Shown: piece after piece, positions 43,967 to 53,034 of the stretch | How the letters are laid out: each line of letters starts with the position of its first letter | Numbering within the stretch: the stretch's first letter is position 1 | Assembly: GCA_007570785.1 (NCBI GenBank) | Contig: ML664199.1 | Location: 22,961,907-23,025,906, forward strand | Reading direction: 5' to 3' | Source of the DNA: Antilocapra americana | Lineage: Eukaryota; Chordata; Mammalia; Artiodactyla; Antilocapridae | Length of the DNA stretch: 64,000 nt | Position numbers and translations under genes: made by a program | Notes under the pieces: model-generated | Databases searched by the model: none | What the model was told of the DNA's origin: nothing | The model's input: only the letters and a program-made list of their open reading frames with translations

Positions 43967-44008
43967 ACCACCCACCACCCACCACCCACCTCCACCCCCA
44001 CCCCCACC
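43967..44008. repeat. C-rich tandem CCACCCA/CCACCC repeat
   Basis: Short tandem 'ccaccca' units that grade into 'cacccccacccccacc'. On the BCL11A sense (minus) strand this reads as repeated GGGTGG/GGGGGTGG, enough G-runs for a G-quadruplex in DNA or in the intron 1 RNA. Confidence 0.8.
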
Positions 44009-44764
44009 TTGTTTGGCCGAGCTCGGGAGCTGGGGGCTATAGGCTTGTCCCTGTGGGAGGGGGGAAGGGAAGGCACGTGGTGATCTCCCCGCCGCCCCGA
44101 GCTGGGGGCAATAGACGTCGGGGGTAGCGGACGGACAGGACTCGCCTTTACGGTTGCTTTGCAAAATAAAAATGCTTTGCAAAGCCGAGTTTCTCCCCAG
44201 CCGATTTCGCAGTAGGGTTGGCCAAGAGGAGGTCTGGGCATTGTACTAGGGGGCCAGAGAGGACCCTGGACCCGCTGGCGCTCAGTCGCTGCACCGCCTG
44301 CCGCTGGGCCAGCGGGCGGGCGGCGGGCGGCGGGCGCCGGGTGGGCGATCCCGGGCGGGGCGGGGGCGCGGCGAGGCCCCGGCGAGGCCCGGCCGCAGCC
44401 GCCGCCCGCTCCCGGCCTGCCGCGCCGCGCTCGGTCCTCTGTCTGTTTGTTGGCAGGAGGCTCCCGCACACGCGGTGCTTGTAAACATTCAGACACGAGA
44501 TTTTTCCCAATCAAAATCCACTTCCACTTTTTTTGAAAATCTTCCAAAAAATAGTAAGAGGAGGGAGTTCCTCGCTCCCTCTCTGTGCCGCCGGCGCTCT
44601 AAGTTTGCAACTAAAGAGGTTTTGGTGGGGGGGGGGGTAATTGTATTTTTCTCCTCTATTAGAGATTGTGAGATTTTTGTAGGGGGGGGGGGGCGGTGGG
44701 GAAGTCTAAGAGCAGAGCGTTGCTGAAAACGGCTGGCGGAGCGTTTGACGTCTGGGGGCAAAAA

Positions 44765-44818
44765 AAAAAATGTTGCCTTGTTTTATTTTATGTATTTTAT
44801 TTTATTTTTCACCTATTT
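44765..44818. repeat. AT-rich TTTTA repeat inside the CpG island
   Basis: 'tgttttattttatgtattttattttatttttcacc' words form an AT islet between two GC blocks of intron 1. Confidence 0.7.
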
Positions 44819-44935
44819 TCGCCGCCGCTGAGGTTCGGCCAGGAGAGGCAGGCAGCGGCAACCCGGGTGGCAGCAGCCACAACGCCCTCCCTCCCTCTTC
44901 GACTGGCCCCCGGCCCTCGCTCCTGCCCTTCGGCT

Positions 44936-44937
<2 letters not shown>

Positions 44938-44964
<27 letters not shown>
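44938..44964. repeat. (GGC)9 trinucleotide repeat
   Basis: Nine GGC units within the intron 1 CpG island (GCC on the transcribed sense strand). Confidence 0.9.
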
Positions 44965-44966
<2 letters not shown>

Positions 44967-45690
44967 GGGAGGGCAAGCGCGAGGAGCCGGCACAAAAGGC
45001 AGCGGGGCAAACACCCACCTCGGGCCGGAACAAAAGGCTGCAGCGCCGGCCGCGGCTCCGGTCCTCCCCGGTCGCCCAAGCTCTCCCGGCCGCCGCGGCC
45101 CCTTTCCAGACTCGGCGGACTCCAGAGCGCAGGGGGCCCCCTCCCACAATCCCACTTTCTCACTATTGTGGAGATGACTACTTTCCTCCCAGTGCACACT
45201 TGACCGTGAGCGCGCTGGTGTCCAAGGGCCAGCTCACCTCTTTTTTCCCAGGGAATTGTTTTTTTCTTTTTTTTTTACTTGGGCTCCCCACCTCCCTGTT
45301 TTTCTTCCTACGGTAAGTGGAAGTAACCCCCTTTCCCCTCCAGTTCCCTCCCTAAGGTTTGCAAGAGAGTTGTTAGCATCACAGCATTGTTCATTATTTT
45401 GCAAAATTGGAGGCGAAATCATTGCATTCCTTTCCGAAAAGCGAAATAAAGCAAAGGAAAGCAGGAAAGAGGAGGAGTCAAATTTTTGTAAAATTAAATA
45501 AAATTAAAAGATTCGTGCTATCCCAGAAGTGTACATACGGCTACGATTCGGGATGGGATGAGGTTGGTCCCCCCCCCTTAATCTCTTTTATCCCGACTCT
45601 CGGAGGTTTTTCTCGTGAAAAAAAATTTTTAATGCATGCACACACCCCTCTCTCCCCCTTTCTCTTGCTTCTCTTCCTGCGCGCTCTCGT

Positions 45691-45720
45691 GATTATTAAT
45701 AATTATTATTACTATTATTG
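45691..45720. repeat. BCL11A: ATT-rich tract beside the exon 1 donor
   Basis: 'gattattaataattattatt' followed by 'actattattg' ends only ten bases inside the exon 1/intron 1 boundary. An A/T-only patch in the middle of the island. Function unknown. Confidence 0.75.
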
Positions 45721-45730
45721 GGTTACTTAC

Positions 45731-45785
45731 GCGAGAATTCCCGTTTGCTTAAGTGCTGGGGTTTGCCTTGCTTGCGGCGAGACAT
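45731..45785 (-). CDS. BCL11A: BCL11A exon 1 coding part (residues 1-18)
   Basis: The ATG at 45785-45783 starts MSRRKQGKPQHLSKREFS and the exon ends one base into codon 19 at 45731, followed by the strong donor gtaagt. The start context ACC-ATG has A at -3. In the family, the SRRKQxxPQ-type N-terminal motif binds the RBBP4/7 subunits of NuRD and is shared by BCL11B, SALL and FOG proteins. The exon is 7 kb upstream of exon 2 and joins it in phase 1. The remaining exons, which encode the C2H2 fingers, are outside the window. The 5' UTR and a CpG-island promoter lie to the right. Start choice is certain from the match to the known protein. Confidence 0.98.
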
Positions 45786-45810
45786 GGTGGGCTGCGGGGC
45801 GGGCGGGAGG

Positions 45811-45828
45811 CGGCGGCGGCGGCGGCGG
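45811..45828. repeat. (CGG)6 repeat in the BCL11A 5' UTR
   Basis: Six CGG units on the plus strand, read as GCC/CCG in the mRNA, 25 nt upstream of the BCL11A ATG. Confidence 0.9.
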
Positions 45829-45864
45829 GCGGACGACGGCTCGGTTCACATCGGGAGAGCCGGG

Positions 45865-45900
45865 TTAGAAAGAAGGAGACTCCAGAGAAAATATCTTCAT
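45865..45900 (-). other. Short uORF in the BCL11A leader (11 codons)
   Basis: ATG at 45900-45898 and TAA at 45867-45865, encoding MKIFSLESPSF. The start lies inside the overlapping 55-codon uORF but in another frame. Weak -3 base (C). Confidence 0.6.
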
Positions 45901-45926
45901 CAGTGCCTTTTGACATCCAAAATAAA

Positions 45927-45980
45927 TTAGAAATAATACAAAGATGGCGCAGGGAAGATGAATTGTGGGAGAGCCGTCAT
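45927..45980 (-). other. Short uORF in the BCL11A leader (17 codons)
   Basis: ATG at 45980-45978 with G at -3 (GCC-ATG-A), the best context of the upstream ATGs. Encodes MTALPQFIFPAPSLYYF and ends at TAA 45929-45927. It lies about 195 nt upstream of the main start, if the transcript begins above 45980. Confidence 0.6.
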
Positions 45981-45985
45981 GGCTT

Positions 45986-46065
45986 TTTTTTTTTTTAACC
46001 AAAAAAAAAAAAAAAGAGAGAGAGGAGAGATAGAGGGGGAGAGAGAGAGAGAGAGATGAAAAAAA
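45986..46065. repeat. Poly(T), poly(A) and (GA)n low-complexity cluster
   Basis: T13, then 'aacc', then A15, then about 50 bp of GA repeats on the plus strand. On the transcribed strand it is a CT-rich then T-rich tract at or just upstream of the likely start site. Such tracts can give dispersed initiation. Confidence 0.8.
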
Positions 46066-46090
46066 TGGCAAAAGCCCCCCTGAGCTGCAA

Positions 46091-46127
46091 GTTCAAGTGC
46101 GGACGTGACGTCCCTGCGAACTTGAAC
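46091..46127. repeat. Inverted repeat with CRE-like centre
   Basis: The arms gttcaagt (46091-46098) and acttgaac (46120-46127) are perfectly complementary. Inside them gacg/cgtc pairs around TGA, and TGACGTCC (46106-46113) is one base from a CREB/ATF site. About 90-100 bp upstream of the inferred start. Confidence 0.75.
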
Positions 46128-46211
46128 GTCAGGAGTCTGGATGGACAGAGACACACAAAACATGGGCAGGGCGAGCAGGAGAGAAGGGGAGGAGGGAAGG
46201 GGAAGCTCACA

Positions 46212-46265
46212 CCAATGGACACACATCAGGGGCTGGACATGAAAAAGAGACCAGGACAAGCCAAT
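46212..46265. promoter_or_regulatory. Two CCAATGG boxes (NF-Y type)
   Basis: CCAATGG occurs at 46212 and again at 46261, 49 bp apart, on the plus strand (inverted relative to BCL11A). NF-Y works in both orientations, and paired boxes are common in CpG promoters. Confidence 0.55.
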
Positions 46266-46330
46266 GGCCAGTGCGGGGCGGGGGAGGTGCCGGGCGGGGG
46301 GCTCAGCAGACGCCAGACGCGGCCCCCGTG

Positions 46331-48200
46331 GGAGGGGCGGGCGGAGGGGAGGGGGCTCTGGGGCCTCAGGCTCACCAGTGGCCGCAGCGAGTGCCGAGGC
46401 AGCGGCTTGGCGGGGAGAGAGGGAAGGGGCGGCGGGGGAGGGGGAAAGCCAGACGTGCGCCCTGCTCCCCCCAACCCCGGCACGCGGACCCTCAAATGAA
46501 AGATTATTTAAAATTTAAAAAAAAAAAAAAAAGAATGTCTGGAGGCTGCAGGGGCCGGGAAAGCGCGGGTGGAGGGAAGCCAGGTAGAGTTGCTCCCGGA
46601 CACCCTCCTGCGTGCGCACACCCACTTCCCTTCGCCGCCGCCGCGGAGCTCGCGCCTCGTGTGCGGACGCCGGGGGCCGAAAGCCCAGAGCCCGCGGCTG
46701 CGCTCGGGAAACTTTGCTCGAGGAGAGGATAGCCAAGAAAAAATCACCCGAAGTTGGGAGCTGAGCCTCCAAGTTACAGCTACGCCGCGGGCGAGGGGAG
46801 GCGGGAAGGAGCGCCCGGCCAAGCAGAGTCCAGCTCAAGTTTGGAGGCTTGTGGGTCCGAAAAGGCAGCGCGGGGGCCTCCGGGAGCCCGGGCGGTCTGG
46901 AGAGAGAAAGCGAGGGCAAGGGCGAGAGAGGAGGTGCAGGCCCCAGGCCGGCTGGCGGGGAGGGCGCCCCCCAGGCCGAGCCGGGGGGCCGGGGACGTGA
47001 ACGCCGAGACAAATGATCGGGTCTGCATGCCACTGGGAGCAGGGAGTCAGGCTCTCAACGGTCGCGGAGGAAGAAAGAGCTGGGAGCCGGACTCGGGGCA
47101 CGTTCCGGCCCAGGGAGTGGAGTGCCCGGACCCAGGGAGAGGGAGGCGCAGAGGCTTCCACCTCACGGGGCCGCAGCCGGCCAGAGGACAAAGCCTGGGC
47201 AGTCCGGGGAGTGCCAGTCCCTGGGAACGGGCTCCCGGCGCCGCGGGAGGTCCCTGAACTGGGTCCCGGGGAAAGACACACCCCCTCCCACTCCAGAGCT
47301 ACTGCTAAAGCACCGAGGAACGGCAAGAAAATGTTTCTTACGGGCAGAGCACAACTAGTCCAGTGCTGTTACCCAGGGAAAGAAAATGGGGACTGAAGAA
47401 AGAGCGACTGGCTCGCGGGAGCAGCGGGGAGGCCACAGTGGTGGGGTGACTGTCCCGGGTCAGCGCCACGCTCCCTGGGCGCCCCGGGCGGAGCCGCACC
47501 CGCCGGAGCCCGCAGCCCAGGTCTGGCCTTTCTGCAGGCGTTCCCGGGAAATTAGGGAAGACCTGTTGGAAATAAACCCCTGTCTCTTTAATGCACACAC
47601 ACGCGCGCGTGCGCGCGCTGCTGCTGTCAAAAAGCGGGCTTCACTCTGGCGTGGGATACTTTCAGTTTTACGTAAAATGTACAGCAACAGCACCCCCTGC
47701 GATTGGAAAGTTTATTCAGAAACGTGCCTGCAAAGTCCCCCGGCGTCTCCCGCCTCCCAGTCTCCCCGCCTGCCTGCGCCACCCTGTAGCCTCAGCCGAC
47801 GCCGACGCCGAAGAGACCGCGCTGCGCTTCCAAATCCGGAAGGGCAGGGGGGAGAAGAAAATGGACTCAGGTCCAAGGGAGGCGCGGAGGTTGCGGGGGG
47901 GGGGGGGTGTACGAGTGGCTGCGGCCCGCGAGACTGAGAGCTGCAGGTGGACATGTGCAAGTGTGGGTCTGCAGAGCGAGGAGCCTTCTTTCCCTCTCCT
48001 CCAAGCGGCTCCACGAACCCTCGTGTCTTCTCTCCCCCCTCCTTAGTCTGAGGGACGTCGCTTTCGTAAATGCACCTCCCGGGCGGGATGCTTTATTGTC
48101 TCAAGCTAGGGCCCCCGGCTCGCACGCGCGCACCCATCTCCCAGCCGCGCCGGCCAGCGGCTGTTTATTCCTGTGTTGTCTTAGTAAAGTTTCAAACCCA
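46331..48200. other. Upstream CpG-island flank, no gene recognised
   Basis: GC-rich DNA upstream of the promoter. Long open frames on both strands (for example 46754-47257, 47386-47937 and 46835-47326) overlap one another with Arg/Gly/Pro-rich content, as expected of random GC-rich DNA. A divergent non-coding transcript is possible but nothing in the sequence proves one. Confidence 0.5.
47591..47618. repeat. Alternating purine-pyrimidine tract (Z-DNA candidate)
   Basis: 28 bp of strict alternation: 'atgcacacacac' followed by 'gcgcgcgtgcgcgcgc'. The CG/CA composition is the most favourable for left-handed Z-DNA. Confidence 0.8.
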
Positions 48201-50880
48201 TTAGAAAATAACTGGTTTGCCTTGCTCGGCGAAGCTTCGGGCCCCTCTAAGGAAGAAAAGGAGGTTTTGATGCTCAACAGTGGGAGAAATGTGGGCTGGA
48301 CCGAGTTTGTATAAATGTGGTTTGCTGTTATTGTTTCCCTCCAGTTTGGTGGGGGTTGGGGGTGGACTCAAATCCTGTTTAAGAAGCAGGAAGATTCACT
48401 TGCAGTAAAGCTCTGTAGAGTATGCGTTATACCATTTCCCCCTTTTCACGAGTTCTTCAGAGCAGGTCAGCATCTCTTTTCCACAACTGTCTTTTTTTTT
48501 TTTTTTAATCTCGTTTGACTAGCCTTAGAGCGACCAAAAGAATATCATTGCAAGGGAGGGGGTGGGGGGAGCCGGACGTGGAGGAGAATGGTTGGAGGGA
48601 AGGTGAGGAGAGGGAAGAAAAAAGTACAACTGGGAGGCCTTTGAAAAATAAAAAAAAAATAATAAAAGCCCCTTCAGGTAACAATAGTGAGTCCGATTCT
48701 TTCCGGAACCGAGCTTTTCAAATTTAAATATTTTTCCCATCCATCCATAAAAGTCCATATATAGAGAAGGTATATAAATGAGCGAATTGTGTTGTGGAAA
48801 TATATATGTATGATTTATATATAATGGTGTGTATAAAGCTTTTCAGGGTTGGCTGTAGTGTAAAAAGTAATGACTTTATTACCTCTGAAAGGTTCTGTGG
48901 TTCACATTTAACAGTCTTCTGAATTACAATTCATTACACAATTGTATGCTCTCTAAAACCGGCACCCTATCAGGGCCGCTATCTGTGGTTATTTCCAATA
49001 AATAACTGGCAACATTTTATTGATTTTCTTTTTAAAAAAAAATCATAGGGAATTAAGCACTTAGTTACAAGTAGGTCTGCTATGTTATTGCACTTGTTTC
49101 AGATTCCAGGGGGTTCCTTCCGAAACCACATCTTAAAACATACCTTTAAAACACAGTTTTGCAGCTGCCTTCCCTGGGTGCCCATGGAGAAGTAAGTAGC
49201 GACGTTTCCACCATTAACGTATATTTAATTTCACCACCATAAAATGCCCAGAGTGAAATAGGAACTGCCCTCCACTCCCGCCCCTCCCCCAGCCTGATTT
49301 CAACCAGTCCAGAAAACCAGGGCTCAGCACTGGCATTCGATTCCCTCCTGGTCGCGGACCCCCACTCTGGTCCCTCCTGTTTGCCTCTACGAGTGACGCC
49401 CCCCCCCCATTGCTGCTTGATGCTCGCTAAAGCGCCCAAAAGTGGGGGAGGGGGAAGGTGTGTATGTGTGTTTAAAGAAATAAAAACGTGTTGTTTTAAG
49501 AGCTTTGAAAATATTACGTAAGTATTGATTAATGATGCAGGTGGGTTTGTAGAGGGGTGAAAGGTCACTTTAAACGCTCACACTTGGATACACAGTCAGT
49601 ATATTTACTTTCCAAAAGTAGCTTTTAGAAAGTAATAAATTATGACAACGTTAAAATTATTTTCTGGCATTTCAGTTAACTTCATGTGGAACTGTAGAAC
49701 CTTTGCTGATTCCACGGAAGGGCTAATTACGCTTGGTGGGCTCTTTCCCAAACCTTCGGTGACAACACTGCGTGTAAACTCCAGGCCAACAGGCGACCCC
49801 TCCCCTCTCCTCCTCCCCCCTCTCTATCTTGCCGGCGGAGGAGACTCCCCAGGACTTCCTGCAGTATATATTCTGCCTCTGATCTCCGTACATAATAGCC
49901 AAGTCCTGGTTTATGCTTTATAATGTGTTGACAAGTTTTCTAACAGACTTTCTGAAATAATGCACATATATTCACGTCGGTTAGAAACCCACCGTATTTT
50001 TAGAGTCGAGTAGATCTATACCCTAATGCAGTGAGAGAGTGTAAATCATAGAGGATTTCATAGTCCTTTCAGTAGTTTTCGGTATGAAGTATGAGCCGCG
50101 TGGCCTCCAGACGTAACCTTTTAGAAAAAAAGACAGTGCTTTTATTTTATGGTGTAAAGTGCTTTTAGCTCCAGGGCTCTGAACGTGAATGTGGTCAACA
50201 AACAGTTCCAAGGGGGAGGCTTAATACGGTCCCAGTCCTCGTGCCGAGGATCGCCTGGTGTGGGGGACTCAGGTTGAGCTGGAGAACTAGGGGTTAAAAG
50301 GTCTGTCTCGATAGAAACTACAAGATTAAAATAAAATAGTCGCTGTCTGCCTTTAGCAGGGAACACCTTTACAGACTTAAAGATAAACTGAATGAATGGT
50401 TAATATACTCGCTCCCACCTTGCTTTTTGCTTTTTTTTTTTTTTTATTCCTAATGGAAGTTCAGAAAATAGAGAAAGGACAGTCAACTCGAGAAAAAATA
50501 AAACTTAGGTTTGGATTCATCACTTGGCATAGGTTTTGGGGTTCTAAGATTGGGAGTGCTAGGGTATTAAGACAAAGGTAAAATTAATGTTAAAATGGAA
50601 GGGAGGTTGTGCTTGAGGAAGGGGGTGAGCTTTGTGTGGGCACCGAAAACTGAAAGGTGAGCATGAGGGCCACAGTCACCTCTTCTTCCAAGCCTCCCTC
50701 AGCGCCCACCCACTATAACATTTCTTCCTCCACTGCTCCCAGTATGATTCAGAGTCTGGGAGCTAAGGAGGCCCCTGGAGGGCAGTGTCTACACTTGCAA
50801 AGGGACAGACTTCCCCAGGAGGCTCTTGGGGAAACAGTATGGCATTTCTCCAGAGGCTCCCTGGACATTTAGCTGAGATG
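48201..50880. other. Upstream flank, no gene recognised
   Basis: Composition returns to AT-rich. Includes TA-rich patches (48765-48830), a C10 run near 49400 and a T15 run near 50428. No named repeat recognised. Confidence 0.45.
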
Positions 50881-50970
50881 GTAGAGATGGTAGGGATTGG
50901 AGACGAGGGTGAGGGTGGTTTTCCCTAGTTAACTCCTCCATCAGGGGGCAGTAAAAATGGGATGAAAGCA
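50881..50970. repeat. Duplicated block, copy A
   Basis: About 90 bp starting 'gtagagatgg' and containing 'ttccctagttaac' and 'ccatcagggggcagt'. A diverged direct copy lies at 53035-53122. Either an unnamed repeat family or a local duplication. Confidence 0.75.
50938..50952 (+). promoter_or_regulatory. CTCF-like motif
   Basis: CCATCAGGGGGCAGT agrees with the CTCF core CCASYAGRGGGCRSY at 14 of 15 positions, plus orientation. Motif only; occupancy unknown. Confidence 0.6.
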
Positions 50971-51530
50971 TTTAGCTGACCGGCAGACTACTTCACATAC
51001 CTGGATGGCTCTGTTCGCCATCCCCCCACCCCCCAACCCCCGCACCACCCCAGGAAAAGAAAGAAGGAAGGGAGCAAAGTAGGAAATAAACAGTTGGATC
51101 TGCTCTAAGTAAGCCTACACTTATCTCTAGACTGGGTTGCTGTGTGCTGAGTGAACAATGTATTGGGGCTGGGTGGTAAGTCTAACCACTGTTAAGTGAG
51201 AGGCTCCTATGAAGACAGCAAGGTGTTCTGGCTGGAACACCTTGGTGTTGGAACACCTGGTGGTTGGTTTACACCACCAACATAACCATTCAAATTCTAT
51301 TAGTTTCCCCCAGAACCAGTAAGGCTTTGATCAAATAACACTGTTGTAAGAGTACATTTTAGCCTAAAAGTGATTCCCACCAAGGATGGTGAGTTTAGAA
51401 GGATTATCCCAAAGATCAGAACAGCTGAACAATTGAATCTTACAAGAATACAATGCAAGATATTTTCATCAGCTCCAACAGTCTACATAATCAAATATCT
51501 TCCAAATAAACCAATGTCAAGGACCCAGAG
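50971..51530. other. Upstream flank, nothing recognised
   Basis: No gene. A cluster of self-complementary words occurs at 51229-51283 (ggaacaccttggtgtt, then ggaacacctggtgg and ccaccaac). Otherwise plain. Confidence 0.4.
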
Positions 51531-51593
51531 CTGCAGTCCATGGGGTCGCAAAGAGTCGGACATGACTTAGTGACTGAACAGCAACAGCAACAA
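51531..51593 (+). mobile_element. Bov-A SINE 3' fragment
   Basis: 'gcagtccatggggtcgcaa' followed by 'agagtcggacatgactta' and an (aacagc)-type tail is the 3' end of a ruminant SINE. The only ruminant SINE sequence seen right of 13.1 kb. Confidence 0.85.
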
Positions 51594-51952
51594 AAGAACC
51601 TACTATCAGAAGATTCATTGTTTTAACGTTACTTTTTGGATGCGTTCAAATCTGGTTTCCCAAATGAGAGCAGTTCTAAAAGAAAACAATACAATCAGAA
51701 AAACCAAAAATGAAAAATATCTTAAACTTCACTTTCTGTGTGTCCGCCCATCCCCCAATAAATCTTTTGCTTTTAACAGAGGAATAATTTTTTTCAATAC
51801 ATGTTTTTCACACCCAGTCTTAAAACAAGCTTCACCTATTCTCCCACTCTCTCTCTCTCTTTTTTTTTTTTTTGCCCGAATGGGTAAATAGATGGAAAAA
51901 CAAAACAGCACACACACACATCTGGTCTGACATTTTGTACAGCAAGTTTCAG

Positions 51953-52178
51953 CCCAATGTGATTTAAAACAATGTGAGTTTAAAACCTCTTAAAATTTGG
52001 GTTTATAATGGAAACGCTGACAGACTCTTAATTATAGCAGCCCTGCCAGACACTGCTATAATGAAATAGTTGTGCTTTCATTACTATAGAGGCACTATAG
52101 TTAAGGGTCTGTCAGTGTTTCTATTATAAACCCCAAGTTTAAGAGGTTTATAACTTGGGCTATTTAAATGGCACTGGG
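51953..52178. mobile_element. ~225-bp near-palindrome, MITE-like
   Basis: The left half (51953-52066) is the imperfect reverse complement of the right half (52076-52178), with a 9-base loop at 52067-52075. Matching blocks include 'aacctctt', 'gtttataat', 'aaacnctgacagac' and 'tatgaaa/tttcat' words. Termini read cccaatgtgattt and cccagtgccattt. This is the structure of a short non-autonomous DNA transposon or a hairpin RNA source. No target-site duplication was found and I do not recognise the family. Confidence 0.75.
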
Positions 52179-53034
52179 TGGAATTCACCCTATCAGTCCA
52201 GATGTGAAGTTGTTTTATAAAAGAATAACTCAGTGGAAGAAGAGCTTTTGAAAATATTCTCTTTCTCACTCACTCCCCCCACCTTTCCTCCTCCCTCCCA
52301 CCTTCCCTTCTTCCCTCTGTTCCCTTACACAACATCACAGAAATGATTTTTACTGGCTTCAGATGGTCTTCTTGCCAACTTCTAGCTATGACTTCACTGT
52401 CTAAAAGGAAATTTTATAGGCAGTTAGTCCTTTATTTGGACAAGTACTGTTTGCCATTATTATAATTTTTTACTATTTTATTACCCTGGAGTACGTACAC
52501 ACAACACGGACACACACAGAGAGAAACACACATACAAACTAAAAAAATCAACACTATGTCAAGGAATGCAACCTCATACACATACACAGAGGTATACATG
52601 CTATGTTACATTCTGATGAAAAAGTACAAATTGACTGAAGAGAAGAAATAAAGTATCTGAAATATTTTAATCTTATCTATGTAGTAAAAACAATAGAGGA
52701 ACTGCCATCTTATGTCAAAATTTTGTAGCTTTCCTGATATCATTTGGTTTGTTCAGAAAGCAACAACCAGCACTGTTTAGTCAGCAGTGGACTAGCCAAG
52801 GACTCCACACAAACACTATAAATGTCTCTACTTGACTTTGGTTCCTGACAGACTGATGAAGAATTTATCTTGAATTAGCTAATGGACCAGAATTTTGAAA
52901 TATGTCCTATTAACTTGGTATACCATCACCATAACATGTACTATTTGTTAGTGATGATGGGGTTGATGCTAATTCTAAGGAAAACAAAGATGGTGGTGGT
53001 GATCATGGTGAATAGTAGAGATGAGGTCATGGTG
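52179..53034. other. Upstream flank with CA-rich and GGT-rich patches
   Basis: CA-rich text at about 52496-52590 and imperfect GGTGAT/GGTGGT repeats at about 52988-53034. No gene; the Met/Val-rich frame there is a simple-repeat product. Confidence 0.5.

Larger units (their letters stand above)
45749..45916 (-). other. Overlapping upstream ORF in the BCL11A leader
   Basis: An ATG at 45916-45914 opens a 55-codon frame that runs through the GCC repeat, passes the BCL11A ATG out of frame and stops with TAA at 45751-45749. Its start context (TGG-ATG-T) is weak. Translation here would compete with BCL11A initiation, so it is a possible dampener. Seen in sequence; use is inferred. Confidence 0.6.
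45786..46010 (-). other. BCL11A: BCL11A 5' untranslated region
   Basis: The leader matches my recollection of the human BCL11A mRNA leader. It includes GCCATGACGGCTC, a purine/pyrimidine-rich stretch and a GCC repeat before the start. The 5' boundary is approximate (about 225 nt) because no TATA box or unique initiator marks it. It contains four upstream ATGs, at 45980, 45916, 45900 and 45851 (the last followed at once by TGA). Confidence 0.75.
46000..46330 (-). promoter_or_regulatory. BCL11A: BCL11A proximal promoter (TATA-less)
   Basis: No TATA box. Upstream of the likely start lie an 8-bp-arm inverted repeat with a CRE-like centre (46091-46127), two CCAAT boxes in reverse orientation relative to the gene (46212-46216 and 46261-46265), and two GC boxes of the Sp1 type (46275-46284 and 46292-46301). 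This arrangement fits a CpG-island promoter with NF-Y, CREB/ATF and Sp factors. Site use is inferred. Confidence 0.65.
41740..48160. promoter_or_regulatory. BCL11A: CpG-island domain around the BCL11A start
   Basis: A cluster of dense GC/CpG blocks lies in about 6.4 kb (notably 41980-42260, 42380-42830, 43240-43560, 44240-44480, 44820-45140, 45780-45860, 46260-47300 and 47440-48160). The rest of the window is AT-rich and CpG-poor. Short AT-rich islets interrupt it. Such broad multi-block islands are typical of developmentally regulated, Polycomb-targeted genes (general knowledge). Boundaries are by eye. Confidence 0.85.

Noticed and set aside
43951..44547. 198-aa open frame on the minus strand
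   Set aside because: GC-rich intron 1 sequence including the GGGTGG repeat; no family resemblance.
44696..45316. 206-aa open frame on the plus strand
   Set aside because: Runs through poly-A, TTTTA and GGC simple repeats; composition artefact antisense to BCL11A intron 1.
46754..47257. 167-aa frame and overlapping frames upstream of the promoter
   Set aside because: Several mutually overlapping GC-rich frames; no coding signature; a divergent lncRNA cannot be shown from sequence.
47680..47710. Possible CTCF motif (caccccctgcg)
   Set aside because: Only the CCCCCTGC core fits; the 3' half of the consensus is missing.
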